In this document: in pieces, positions 31,540 to 42,738 of the stretch
Layout of the letters: each line of letters begins with the position of its first letter
Numbering within the stretch: the stretch's first letter is position 1
Origin: Platycnemis pennipes
Taxonomy: Eukaryota; Arthropoda; Insecta; Odonata; Platycnemididae
NCBI GenBank assembly: GCA_933228895.1
Contig: OW121846.1
Location: forward strand, 144,974,746 to 145,038,745
Length of the DNA stretch: 64,000 bases
Direction of reading: 5' to 3'
Notes under the pieces: generated by a model
What the model saw: the letters and a program-made list of their open reading frames with translations, nothing else
Databases searched by the model: none
Told to the model about the DNA's origin: nothing
Position numbers and translations under genes: made by a program

Positions 31540-32460
31540 AGAATGGCTATTAGATTGTGATTAGAGTCAGATCACATGACTCCTAGAAAAGATTTGTTTC
31601 TTCATTCTCCCGGATGCGTGGAGAAGTGGAGGTAGATGATGGTGCACCATTAAAGATAGAAGGACGAGGGAATGTAGTTCTGCATGTGTCGGAAGAATGC
31701 GGAGGGAAAGATGTAGAGCTGAAGGAAGTCCTCCCTGTACCTGCACTCCAAAATAATTTAATATCACTCGGGCAAATAGAAGAAAAGGGATGCGGAGTTG
31801 AAGCATTCCAAGGAACAGCCAACATTTCTTTAGGAGAAAAATCGGTGTTTTAGGCCCTCATAGCTTCTCGCCTATATTATGTATCGACTGTGGGAGGTGT
31901 CAGTGTGGAAGAGATATGGGATGAATTTAAGAAACGGAGCAAAAAGGCCACAAGAGTGTCATTTACCACCAGGCATGGTCGACTAGGGCATCTGAATGAA
32001 CAAGCAATGAAGAAAATTGGACCTCTGTAGGAGCTCAAGGTAGGAGGTGACTGGAAGAAAGAGGACTGCCTTTGTTGCATATCCATGGGGGCAGGATGAA
32101 GAGAGAGATTTCCAAAGGGTGAGGGGAGGAAGGCTACCCAAATACTCACTCAGGCTTCACTCAGATGGTCCCATCGTTCCCTTAGGGAAGTGTAGGCTCA
32201 TTGTCACCTTCTTTGCTGAATATTCCAGGTTTACTGTTACAGTACCCATGAAAGACAAAAGTGGTGTACTCCAGGAGTTCCGTGAGTGCCATGCCAAAGT
32301 TGAGCTGCAGAAGCAGAGAAAGGAGTTTCGAAGTGATCAGGGAGGAGGAGAATACACAGGGGAAGCATTTGAGGATCACCTACAGGAGCGAGGCACACTT
32401 CACCCTAGGTCCATCCCCAGGACTCCACACAGCAGAATGGCCAACCTGAAACTGTAAAAT
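31540..32460 (+). pseudogene. copia protease and integrase
   Basis: WLLDCD, a TAG, then DHMTPRKDLF at 31547-31600 corresponds to the W.(L/I)DSGAS.HMT protease active site, broken by a stop. From 31975, GRLGHLNEQAMKKIG is the pre-integrase zinc-binding segment. Degenerate integrase core pieces follow (VPMKDKSGVLQEFRE, SDQGGGEYTGEAFEDHL at about 32330-32385, the D-N-G-.E-Y block). A 19-bp tandem repeat (GAGAGGGTGGGGAGCTG) sits at 32583-32625. Confidence 0.75.
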
Positions 32461-33224
32461 GCTACCAGGTACAGGATGCTGATTGAATGCCAAAGCATTT
32501 TTGGGGGGAGGCTATTTTCACAGCATGTCATGTCCTGGATAGGTGCCCATCAGCCTCTTTCCGGACACCCTTAGAGGTACGGGAGGGTGGGGAGCTGGAG
32601 AGGGTGGGGAGCTGGAGAGGGTGGATCTTGATTAAGAACATTTGGCTGCGAAGCATGGGCATGGTCAGCTGAAGATCTATGAGATGGCAAGTTTGGTCCT
32701 CGAGCTAGGAGATGTGCACTTGTGGGCTATTAGGTGGGCATCAAGGGCTACGGCCTTTGGGACATTGGTAGAAGGAAAATAATCGTAAGCAGAGATGTTA
32801 GGTTCAAGGAGCATGTTTTCCCCTTGAAGTCAGCAGATGCTTGCGTTCATGCTCCAAAGGCAAGGGTAGGAGAACGGCCTCTGTACTGGGATGGGGAGAT
32901 GAGATGCAGCCGGGAGAGCAGGAGGAGGCTGTCTCGCACAGTTGCTGGGCTTGCAAGAAGCAGCTGGGGACCAGGTAGCAGACCCAAGGGTCATCCAAGT
33001 AGAGACCTTGCCAGGGGAGGAGGATTACCAGCCAGGAGAGGAGAGAGCCCTAACACGCAGGTCTACCGGAGAGAAAGTTCCTAAGGCACGTCCCTGTTGC
33101 AAACTAGTCCAAAGTGGGGTCATCATAATGCAGTGGAGGCAGTCCAGGGACCTGATGCAGACAAGTGGTGGGCTGCAATGGATGAGGAGATTAAGACTAG
33201 GAGAAACAACACACGTGGGAGATT

Positions 33225-33865
33225 GTGAGGCACCCGCATAAATGTAATGTGGTTGGGAGGAAGTGGGTCTTTGCCTTTAAGCATGATCAGGGAGATAGAA
33301 TTGTGAAATATGAAGCTAGACTAGTGTCTCTGGGCTTTACTCATATGTTTGGGGTAGATTTCTCTGAAACATTCAGTCCTGTTATCCACAAGAAGGTTTT
33401 ATGTGTTCTAACGGTAATTGCTATAGAAAACAATTGGGAGATGGAACATTTGGACATTGTGGGAGCTTATCTAAACAGTCCTATTGCTGTAAGTATTTAT
33501 ATGGAGCAGGCACCTTGTGTGCCTGGCAAGGCAGGGATCATCGACATTATGTGTATGATTTGCTGGAAATTGTATATGGATTGAAAGTATCTGGTCGAAA
33601 TTGGAATACCTACTTAAATGTGTGCCTTAAAGGGATAGGTCTAAAACAATGTGACCCTTGCATGTATGTTGGTATGCATATAATTGTGGGAGTGTATGTT
33701 GATGATTTACTAGTTGTTGGAAGGAAAGCACAAATCAATCATTTTAAATTTGAGTTGTCCAAAGTTGTTGATGTAAAGGATCTTGGTGAATTGTCAAATT
33801 CGTCCTTGAAGATCATCAGACCAAATAGGGTGGAGCTAGTTGTAAGCCGAAAATTGTATGTTTAA
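33225..33865 (+). pseudogene. copia reverse transcriptase
   Basis: VGRKWVFAFKHDQGDRIVKY, then EARLVSLGFTHMFGVDFSET and HLDIVGAYLNSPI (33225-33490), then after a frameshift VYGLKVSGRNW, and the active site IIVGVYVDDLLVVGRK at 33685-33725. Y-V-D-D and the KARLVA.G(F/Y).Q..G.D(Y/F).ETFSPV order identify Ty1/copia RT. Confidence 0.92.
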
Positions 33866-34119
33866 AGTGTACTGAGTGAATTGAACTTGTCTAATTGTAG
33901 AGGTGTGTCCATATGCCATTGGAGGTGGGCAGTCCCCCCAGGGAGGAAGTTGCTGTGGGAAATCAGTTTGATGCTACTCCATGCCTTAAGGCAATTGGGT
34001 TATTATACATTGCCACAAGTATTAGACCTGGTATCAATTGTGCAACATGCAAATTAAGCTAGTATTGTCAAGGCCCTTCTACTGAGGATTGGACTAATGT
34101 AAAGCATGTTTTCAGATAT

Positions 34120-34590
34120 CTGAAGCAAACGAAGGAGTAGGCTTTGAATTATTGCAAGTGTACACAGATGCGGGTTATGGTAATGACAAGAGTGGCTCTG
34201 TGAATATGTTAGCGGGTGGACCAATTATCTCTAGGCCTAAAAAGCAGCGAGAAATCTCTACTTCATCCACTTATGCTGAATATATTGCCATGTATGAGAC
34301 TGCAACTGAGGTTGTACGGTTAAGGCAAGTTTCTAGAGGAAATTGGTCTAGGAACATTCATTGATACACCCTGTGTTATTAATGCAGATAATCAGGGTGC
34401 AATATACATGTCATCAGGTAATGCCATCAAGGATAGAAGTAAGCACATTCACATCAAAAACCATTTTGTAAGAGATTTGAAACAGTCAGGGGAGGTAACA
34501 TTTAATTCTATGCCCTCCAGTAAAAATGTTGCTGATATGCTAACAAGCCCTCTCGCAGGTGTAAAATCAAAGAATTCTGTCAGCAGCTAG
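34120..34590 (+). pseudogene. copia RNase H
   Basis: VYTDAGYGNDKSGSVNMLAG, RPKKQREISTSSTYAEYIAM and, after a shift, KDRSKHIHIKNHFVRDL and KNVADMLTSPL. The D-A-.(W/Y) motif, S(S)TEAEY block and HI...H..R follow copia RNase H. It ends just before the 3' LTR. Confidence 0.9.
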
Positions 34591-34757
34591 CTCTTAGACA
34601 TACCACATAAGCAATGTGCTCAAGTATGCATTTTTTTTTATTTATTGTCCACCAATGAAGGTGATGTGTAAACTTTATCTGGTAATGCCTCTAATTGTAT
34701 TCAGTAAGGTTGTATTTTTATGCTTTGTCACTACTAATTTAGAATCCCAAGGAAAGG

Positions 34758-35003
34758 TGTTAAAATATGTTTTGGGAGTGATATCCTAAATTGTATTCAG
34801 TTTACTTTTTGTGTGTGGTAACCATGGCACCACGACTTATAGGTTACCGTTTATTTTGTACATGTTATGGTGCCTTCTATTGTTGAGAATTTTTTCTTTC
34901 AAATAAAGTTCAGTTCTCTTTTGGTGGTTGAGCTGCATGGTCATTATTTTTTCTCTCAAAAGTTATGCAAGGAAACGGACAAACCCCCGAAATTCTGCTG
35001 ACA
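34758..35003 (+). repeat. copia 3' LTR
   Basis: Counterpart of 30297-30533; 246 bp; starts TGTTAAAATATG and ends TTCTGCTGACA, followed by the TTAAG target repeat. Confidence 0.93.
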
Positions 35004-35328
35004 TTAAGCAGATAATCTGACTGTGGTGTTTTGATGCCAAAATATTCTATTGTTTATTAAAGTGTAAACATTACATAAGGCTGTTTTTGGAATGGAAGAA
35101 TTTCCTTAAGGCTCCTATTTGTTCCATTCAACCAAAAAATAAGTATAAATGTAAGTTCTTCCTGACTTGAGTTTATGGTGTAGTTCACAGCAGTAAGATG
35201 GGTTTGAGGAAGGGTATTACCTGATGAAAATCAACATGGGTGCTTAGTTATGTGTCATGAATTTTAGAAGGAAATTTTAGATTCCTTGAAGAAATTGTAA
35301 GGTGTCAGATATTTCAGTGTTTTTTTAA

Positions 35329-35592
35329 ACCCTTTTATTGCCAGCCCCTTTAATTGGTAGACTGCGAAAACTGCCCAGTCCATTTCCGTGAATATTGTAA
35401 GATTATGAATTTTAGGTGTATTTGAAGCACTTAACTTCTATACGTAAATTATTTATTTTTCTCAATGTTGATGATACATTTCAATTTTTATGAGGATGAA
35501 AAGAATCATTCTTGCTGTCTCTGATTTGTGGGAAATATAATATTACGAATAGGTAATGAAGGTGGGCCGATGCCCACTGGCAGTAAAAGGGT
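35329..35592. mobile_element. Small TIR element (ACCCTTTTATTGCCAG)
   Basis: Inverted 16-bp ends ACCCTTTTATTGCCAG and CTGGCAGTAAAAGGGT agree at 15 of 16 positions, with GCCC..GGGC just inside. The sequence resembles piggyBac-type ends (TTAACCCTTT..TGCC), and TTAA occurs immediately left, but no TTAA is present on the right. Length 264 bp, non-coding. Confidence 0.55.
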
Positions 35593-35809
35593 GAAAGAGA
35601 TGTTTCGCAAAAGATGCCAAGCAACAGGTGAGCAATGTCCATTCACCACCCAAACAAGGGAATACAGTTGTCAGAAGTCAGTTTCATTGTCGCCAAGTTG
35701 TTTTGCACCAAAAGCTGCTTACTTGCTATGGCTTACTGATCAGTGATCATTGCTCTTACAAATTTCATATATTTTTTAGAATTATATGCCTACCTGGGAT
35801 GCTAGCTAG

Positions 35810-37599
35810 TAGGGATGTGTAGATTCTCGTTACCACCGATTCTTGAGGATTGGTACCGAGAATCGATTGCCTGAAGTTGGCACTGTTCCGGGGGTCTTTA
35901 CTTTCGCTCGCGCGAACCACGAGTTCGTAAGGCTGGTGGCTATCGGCGCTGCAGACCCCGTCGACCGGAAACTTAATTGTGATCGACTATTTAAATGAAT
36001 GCCAGATCGGTAGTTTAATGGTTTAATTCCAAGTACGAATTTTAACTGTTTACAATGGCGTGTGCTCCGAGTGGGAGCCAGAGGGCGACTCCTGGTCGGC
36101 GTCGCCGATTCCCGCTTCGCGTCTTCTTCCACAGCTGCGACGAGCCCCAATTCCTGGAAGGGTTGCGGGGGAGGAAGGTGCGTTGCCCTCCCCCAGGAAT
36201 GTTCCCTGGGTTTCCCCGCGAGGAGGGGAGGCATTGTACTCCTTGGGCCTTCCCCGGCATACCCTTTACCCGTGGAAGGGGGTATTAGCGCCCACGTGCG
36301 CCTGAGGGACACTTGCTGGGTCTGCTGGCTGGGGGCACAAAAGAAATGCGACGGAACAGGCACCGGTACCGTCGATACTAGGGATGGTTAGATTGGGTCC
36401 AAGAATCCTCGGATCTATCTCGGGTCATTTCACTCGGATTCGGATCCAAAAACAGAGTGAAATCAGTAGATCCGTATCATAGATTTTAAATTTTCGTGGG
36501 TTAGCGATCAAAGCATTCCCCCTGCGGTTCTAGGTGTTGCAGATGTTGACAAGGAGAGTTTGTGTAATTCAGATCACAAAATTAGATGAAAATTTTCTAA
36601 AAAATGTGTGCTTCTATAAAAAAAGGATTTGAAAGCTTTGATCAAGGATTTGATTTACAACAGCAACCCAAGTTAATGTAAACCCATTTCCACTGAATTA
36701 ATTTTAGGTTTTTGGTTTTGTTTATTATTTAATATTCTATATTATATTAGTCTTGGCATGTGACACGCTTAGAAGTCTTTCTTGTGTAATTACATTTATA
36801 CCTATCTGGATAGAGGGTGATACAGTAGGCCATCATTAGGATCTTATATTTTGGAAAATAATTCTTTTTGGAAGTTGATTTTTTTCTACTATAAATTTAC
36901 ATGTTTTTTGGAAATACAATTGTTGCTGTTTTTCTGTATAGATTAAAAATCCTAAAAGAATACGAAACATGAGAGTTTCTCGTTAAAAATGAGAAACATA
37001 TTTAGCACAGCAGGAAACATTTGTGACCAGAAACGAAATCACCTTGATCCAGAGAGGCTAACAATGTTAGTTTTTTGAACAAAAACCTAAAGTAGGCTCA
37101 AGGGTTTGTGTCATGACCTTTTATTCTTATTTCTTAATGTTTAAAGTTTGAATTGTAATTCAGGTTAGTGTTTTTATTACTCTTATAACTAATTATTAAT
37201 CATATTAAAATTCAACTTATGACATGACAGTCATATTATTTTGAATCTGTTATGACTTTTTTATCTGATACCAAACATGTTTTGTTATTAAACATGGCAT
37301 TTGTTATTAAACATATGTGCATATGCTCATGTAAAAAATATAAAACTCTTGTGTTATCAAACAGTTTTTATGTTCATTATGTCCTCGTAGTGGAATATCA
37401 TAAGTTTTTCCCGTAGTAAAGAGTATATTCAAATTTTTGCTTTGAAAAATTGTGTTTTTAGATTTCATGGAACATTTAATAATAACGTACATGAAAACTA
37501 GGTAAAAAATGTATATATGTGTAGGTTGATGGTATCAAGAATCGATTTTCCAGGAATCGGTATTGAGAATCGATAAATGTTGGTATCGCCTCGTCTCTG
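35810..37599. mobile_element. hAT-like element rich in GAATCG motifs
   Basis: Left end TAGGGATGTG and right end (inward) CAGAGACGAG are flanked by CTAGCTAG and CTAGCAAG, an 8-bp repeat with one mismatch. GAATCGATT, GGTACCGAGAATCG and GGTATTGAGAATCG recur at both ends. The interior has a GC-rich island (36050-36300) and a second TAGGGATGG-starting segment at 36369 with CGGATC/GGATCC motifs like those at 817-895. No transposase motif was seen. Confidence 0.6.
36050..36300. other. GC-rich island within the hAT-like element
   Basis: All three + frames are open for 77-109 codons only because stops are rare in GC-rich sequence. One starts in a good context (TTTACAATGGCG at 36055) and reads MACAPSGSQRATPGRRRR. 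No family is recognised. It could be a transposon promoter or first exon. Confidence 0.3.
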
Positions 37600-38428
37600 C
37601 TAGCAAGTGAAGATAGCATTTGAGCATCGAGAAGAAAACTCCAATGTCTACATTGATTTTTATTAATACAACCAGGATGAACGAGAGACACTGACATTTA
37701 ATCCTCTGTGCAAACAGATAATCATTTAATTCTGTTTATAACATTTGTTAATACAAAACCATTATTTATTTTATCTGAATTAAGGCATGAATCGGAGATC
37801 TGATTGGGAAAGCCTTTGGCATGTGAATACTAATTTTGGAAAAGATTTTATTTTTCTGGATATTCCAGTATTTGCTCTCCTTAACTCATTACATAATTTG
37901 TGTTCAGTTCAGTCACGGTCTACAAAGGCATATTGTGCATTTATTCAGAGGTAATTGATGTTTGTTGTTTGGGAGAGTTTGTGCCTAGGGTGCTAATGAA
38001 AAGATAATACAGAAATATCCACAGCGAAAACCTAATGGCTGTGATTTTTCTTGTTATCTAAATTCGAGTTCCTGAGTTCTGGAAGTATTGAAGTTGGTGT
38101 TCAAATGGCAAAGAATGTAAACCAATGTTGACATTGTTTTTGAGGGGAAAATAAACTTGGTGTCATCAATCAGTTGGAAATAAATGTATAAAAATTTAAA
38201 GTTTCATCCTGAAATCTTTGATGGATTTTTAATTCTCACATAACCAGATTGTTGCCTTCTAAAATGAGGAACATGCGTCTTACATTGTCCAGTTCATGAT
38301 TAGCATTCTGATAAATGCTGTGTAGATGCTGTGAAATATACACAGTCTTGGGACAGTTAATGAAAATTGTTGCTTTTTCTTTGCTGAAATTGAATGAAAA
38401 GAGGTCTTGTGGAAATCCTTGCATCGCA
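37600..38428. other. ATG4 intron 2 sequence, nothing recognised
   Basis: AT-rich and stop-rich; no repeats recognised. Confidence 0.4.
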
Positions 38429-38658
38429 CCCCTTAGCAAAATTTACTAAAGAAAACTTTAAGTTTACTTAAAGTGAATTGAAACTTTTAAAGTTTTCTTA
38501 CATTTTTTTCTAAAGTTTTGAGCCAATCCTAAGTTTTCCTATAGTTTTTTCAAAGTTTATAGATGCATTCTATAGTTTTTTTAAAGTTTACTTTAGGATG
38601 ATGTTTCAATTCACTTCAAGTAAGCTTAAAGTTTTCATTAGTAAATTTTCCTGAGGGG
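38429..38658. mobile_element. MITE built of AAAGTTT motifs
   Basis: The ends CCCCTTAGCAAAATTTACTA and (inward right) CCCCTCAGGAAAATTTACTA are inverted. The next 30 bp also pair (GTGAATTGAAAC / GTTTCAATTCAC). AAAGTTT or AAACTTT occurs about ten times inside. 230 bp, non-coding. The TSD is at most two bases. Confidence 0.85.
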
Positions 38659-38689
38659 CAATCATGGCAATGTGAATTATGCATTGAAA

Positions 38690-38760
38690 AATTAGAAGAA
38701 TATACAAGTATCATGCATATATGCATATAATTATGCATATATCATGCATATATATAATTA
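38690..38760. repeat. ATGCATAT simple repeat
   Basis: Repeated ATCATGCATATAT/ATGCATATAA units at 38710-38757, self-complementary. Confidence 0.8.
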
Positions 38761-39148
38761 AGACAATCGACTTGTTTGTAGAAGTAATGTTTTCCACTTA
38801 GAAATCACAACCACATTTCTTGATTTCAAAATTATCATGATATCACATGCTTTTGGGCCATGCATTTAGGATGTCCTGGTGGTAGAGACAGCAAATTTGC
38901 ATTGTAATCATGAAAGTTCGTATAATCAGGTTCCTCCCGTAATTCAATGAAGAGCTCTTATTAAAAATTATGTGTAATACCCATTCATAATATTTTAAAG
39001 GGATATATATGAGCATAAGTTTAGCATTTTGTATAGGAAGAATCGATTGCTGACTCACATTTATAAATCAGTCTGTGCCTTATCATGATGGGCGTCAGAT
39101 TAGATGTACTTTATGAATGTGCAAAATTAATCTTTTGTCTACTAACAG

Positions 39149-39356
39149 ATTGGAGGTGGAGACCCGAGCTCAATGCAAGCAGTCAGCATCGATTGTTTTT
39201 GGAAGATACTGTACATCGGAGGATAATTAAGTGGTTTGGAGATAGTGCCTCGAGAAACAGCCCTCTTTCTATTCATGCGCTGGTGGGCCTTGGCGAAGGA
39301 TCAGGGAAACGTCCTGGAGATTGGTATGGCCCAGCATCTGTAGCACATTTATTGAG
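39149..39356 (+). CDS. Atg4: ATG4 (C/D-type) exon 3
   Basis: Acceptor CTACTAACAG ends at 39148; donor TTGAG-GTGAGT starts at 39357 (phase 2). It encodes DWRWRPELN, then HRRIIKWFGDS, LSIHALVGLGEGSGKRPGDW and YGPASVAHLLR, residues 147-216. WFGD, GDWYGP and the S-V-A-H-.L segment are typical of ATG4. The YH(R/K)II.WFGDS and G.(K)SGK..GDWYGP sequences favour the C/D subfamily. No stops or frameshifts. It lies 21.9 kb from exon 2 and 16.6 kb from exon 4. Confidence 0.95.
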
Positions 39357-40080
39357 GTGAGTCTGCAATAATTACCTTTTGATGTTATGCTTCTTATTCA
39401 TAGCTTTTATTTTCATTTAGAGTGTGAAATTTCCTAAAAGAATTAGCGGTAGATATGTATTTTATTACAAATATGAGGTCATCAATATTATTTGTACATA
39501 TGGCCTAATTCTTCAGGTACAAAAGTATTACATGGGTCATTCCATATCAATTTGACCAGGAAATAGGCAAAAAAAGATCCTTAGGTTGACTGATTTTGAA
39601 CAAATTTCACAAAACGTCATCACTAGATAAGATATTGAACAGCCCAAAGCCATTTTGCGATACAAGCAACCATTTACAAGAAATCGCAATGCTACAAAAT
39701 TTGAATTTTACAGAAGTGACTAAACATTTGACGGTACATATATCTCCGAGAGTATTAATGCTACAGATGTGAGAAAGGACATATTGTAAAGGTCTTGAAT
39801 TGGAAAAGTATAATAAGGGATTATGTTATAAAATGTAAACAATTTATACAGTTCATAACAATTTTAAATGTTCAATTCATTTTTTGATGATGTACCTATA
39901 TTTTTCATTTGCTAATTTTTTTATGTTGTAGATACAACCCTCCACTACAAATTGAAAAAGTTTGGTAGACTTGATTTTTCATTTAAGGAAGAAAGATATT
40001 TACAGTGTAGGCTTAATGCTGGCTGATAGCAGTAGCGAGGCATATGTACACCCGTCCACAATAAAAAGTTACCACCTCGG
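39357..40080. other. ATG4 intron 3, repeat-like start
   Basis: GGGTCATTCCATATCAATTT at 39534 resembles a dispersed invertebrate repeat, but no boundaries were found. Otherwise AT-rich and unrecognised. Confidence 0.35.
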
Positions 40081-40261
40081 AGGCAGAATTTTTATAAGTC
40101 CCGAGTTGAAGGAGATTTGACAACACTGTCCCTTGGCGCAGAGTTTAAATGCCCAGAGCTCGCGCTGCTCTCGCCATTTATTGGGGGTACCCTTCCCTCG
40201 AGAATAATTTCCTTTTCGCCCTTTCTCAAGTGAAAAGCCCGGGCAGAATGCCTTGACCCAT

Positions 40262-40301
40262 GACCACCGAGAAGAGAGAGAGACCACTCTTCTCGGTGGT
40301 C
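40262..40301. repeat. Hairpin, 15-bp perfect arms
   Basis: GACCACCGAGAAGAG and its complement surround a 10-base purine-rich loop. The stem extends outward by about three pairs with one G-T. It lies in a GC-richer patch (40080-40380) without a recognised gene. Confidence 0.85.
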
Positions 40302-40381
40302 GTGATTGACCACGAGTCGCCCGAGACACATAGGTACCCGTGGCCACAGAACGGGAGAAGGGGCCCGAGATGAGTTCCAAT

Positions 40382-41269
40382 CACTTTTCACCACATTTCT
40401 AGTAGAAACATGATAGAAAATGATACTCGCTTTATAACCTCTTTCGAAAATACATAACATTTATTCCTAGACCACTTAGGAGTCCTATGACAACTGGACG
40501 ATTTTCCAAGGGTAATGATTAACGTTCTAAATGGTCGTTGTGCTTCCACGGGTAATATAAGACCGTAAAATATTTCATGTTCTGGTTGAAATTTTATGTC
40601 TTCTAAACTTAACACTTCAAAACACCTACATTTATTGATCACTAAGTCAACAATTCACTCAGATTCATCCAACGTTCATGTCGAAAAGCGTAGGTGTGGA
40701 GAAAGTCTTAGGTTTATTATTCAGTAGTTTTTTTCAATTGATCACTGCTTCAACTGCTCATGTATTACGTACAAATGAAATTAGATCAGCTGCTAATATG
40801 ATCTTCAGTATTTTTGTAATGTTTGAACTCAGGGAACTTTATTCAAAAGCCATTATTTATGATAATCAATAGCAATCGGCTTACGTTGGCCGAGCTTCTT
40901 ACAAAGGAGAAGTCTCCAAGGTATTTCAGCCTCATTACATGATTCTCTCTAAAAGAGAGTTGCATAGAACGGCATAATCAGATAAGCCTTTGAGCGCTTA
41001 GACGATACCCTACTCTCGGAAATAATTCCGATACGTTCAGAAGTCGGTCGGTATATTTTTTTACCCTCAGAAACATGCCCGACACGTTTTATGATACCCA
41101 CAACCCCGAATAGTAAGCAGGTCGTGAAAATAGAATCAAGTCAGATCACAACAGAAAAAATTCATCCGGGAAATGAACCACAGATCTACAAATGTGCTGG
41201 TATATGCTATCGTGGCACTATATGATGCTTAAACATAGGCTTCATGGAATGAAGATGGAAATATACTCA
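40382..41269. other. ATG4 intron 3, nothing recognised
   Basis: No TIR, SINE box or coding motif seen. Confidence 0.4.
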
Positions 41270-41545
41270 GAGCTTTTAAGATGTGAGTATGGAGAAGGAT
41301 GGAGAAATTAAAGTGGGCCAAAAGGAGGACAAATGATGAAGTATTGGAAATGGTAAGAGAGGAGAGAATTTTGATTGATGAATAGAGAAAATAAAAAGGG
41401 CGAGGGTGAATTGAAATATGTGATTGAGTGAAGAATATTGGTTAAACGGGGTAGAGTGAGGCGAAGAACGGGTAGCTTGGATAAAATGATGGGAAGTATG
41501 AGGGGCTGAAGAGGGATTTTGTGTGAAATCAAAACTAATGATAAT
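41270..41545 (+). pseudogene. Non-LTR retrotransposon C-terminal tail (copy 2 of 3)
   Basis: The + strand reads VWRRMEKLKWAKRRTNDEVL then EMVREERILIDE, with stops afterwards. This is the same segment as WW.QRLMKIKWIDRVTNEEVL / RR.GEKRSLL in the element at 59620-60008, but much more decayed. Confidence 0.65.
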
Positions 41546-41834
41546 AATGATTCTGATCACTGCAATGACATCACGTGTTTAATTCCCTAGGAAAATATGA
41601 ATTGATCCTCACGTAGAAATTCATTGCTCTCTTTTCCATACATCGATTGATGATTCTAAACACCAACGTAGCAGCATGAGAGATTCAGTAGTCTTCGCAT
41701 TCCCTTATTAATCTCATTTTCGTTTTAGATGGCAATACAGTTTCTTCAAATACTCCGACCGTATATTCTCCTTGCATATCCTACAAGCGAGCCCATAAAA
41801 ATCTCCTAGACCTCTCTGCACAGTAGTTCAGTAT

Positions 41835-42285
41835 TCCAAGTATTCTTTACAATTACGTTGAATGTGTTCTGGTCACATTGCAGAATTACACGTCCTATCC
41901 TTTTTTTATATTTCAAGTAGCAAATACTGCGATATGAATTGCCAATGAGTATTCATTCTATGAAATAACCAGGTGTACGCGAGAGTACGAAGATTGTTAA
42001 ATATATCCGCGATAATTTTTCCTTATTTATTACCCAACTAAGCTTGAAACTTAATACTTATATGCCGTAAAGACGTCCAATACGTCTTCTCTATTGTTAC
42101 TGAAATCTGCCTGTAACAGTTGTAGCATAAATATTTTTACCATTTACTATACAAGTACATTTTTCGAGAACTTATCTCGAACATTTTACTATCTCATTAT
42201 TTCCTATGACGAAATAAAGGCAAAAACGGAGTATTTGGGAATATTTTTGGAATGCTTTTCACTAAGATATATCGATGGTGTTACA
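41835..42285. repeat. Segmental duplication, copy A
   Basis: TACGTTGAATGTGTTCTGGT, GATATGAATTGCCAATGAGT, AGACGTCCAATACGTCTTCT and ATTATTTCCTATGACGAAAT recur in the same order and orientation in copy B (45885-46650). In copy A the sequence ends at the GTGTTA where a Tigger end has inserted. Copy B continues uninterrupted there. Confidence 0.88.
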
Positions 42286-42511
42286 GTAGAACCTCTTTTT
42301 TACGAACCTCTAATTTACAAAGTGACTCCAATTTACGAACCATTCCGCTGGTCCCGATCTTTGTATATAGGAAAACCATGTAAAAATGACCTCTATTTTA
42401 CGAAACCTAAATTTTACTGATTTACGAAGTGAGAGGGCGGTCCCGAGGAGTGATTGACCTCTGTTTTACGAAGGTTTTGAAATGATTTTGTAGCACTGAA
42501 CTCAGTACAAT
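42284..42511. mobile_element. Tigger/pogo 5'-end fragment (copy 1)
   Basis: CAGTAGAACCTCTTTTTTAC follows a TA at 42282-42283. TTTACGAA motifs recur. It is nearly the same sequence as 63708-63900 up to CTGAACTCAGTACAA. There is no transposase and no right terminus. Confidence 0.75.
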
Positions 42512-42738
42512 GGGATAACGATCGCTGTATACCGTGACAGGAGCAGCTGAAGCTAGATAAGTTATGTTGAGAGGGCCCTCGGTCCAAGTAATTCATATGG
42601 GAAAATGTGGAAAAATCAAATGTGAGCATAGTGCTTTTTGAAGTGCTTAAACTATAGCAAAAATCCCAGAGACTGATCATCCAAATCGCAATTCAATCCT
42701 AATGGGGTGGTTTACCATATTTTTTTTAATGCCGAATA

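Larger units (their letters stand above)
30297..35003 (+). mobile_element. Full-length copia-type LTR retrotransposon (decayed)
   Basis: LTRs 30297-30533 and 34758-35003 flank a copia-ordered interior: gag, protease, integrase, reverse transcriptase, RNase H. A 5-bp TSD, TTAAG, lies at 30292-30296 and 35004-35008. Just after the 5' LTR, GGTTGTGGGCCTAGGC resembles the internal initiator-Met tRNA primer site used by Drosophila copia. The 3' LTR is preceded by a purine tract, CCCAAGGAAAGG. All domains contain stops or frameshifts. Confidence 0.95.

Noticed and set aside
36055..36391. Three overlapping open frames in the GC-rich island
   Set aside because: They are open by composition; no domain, and different frames look equally plausible. 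Kept only as a GC island.
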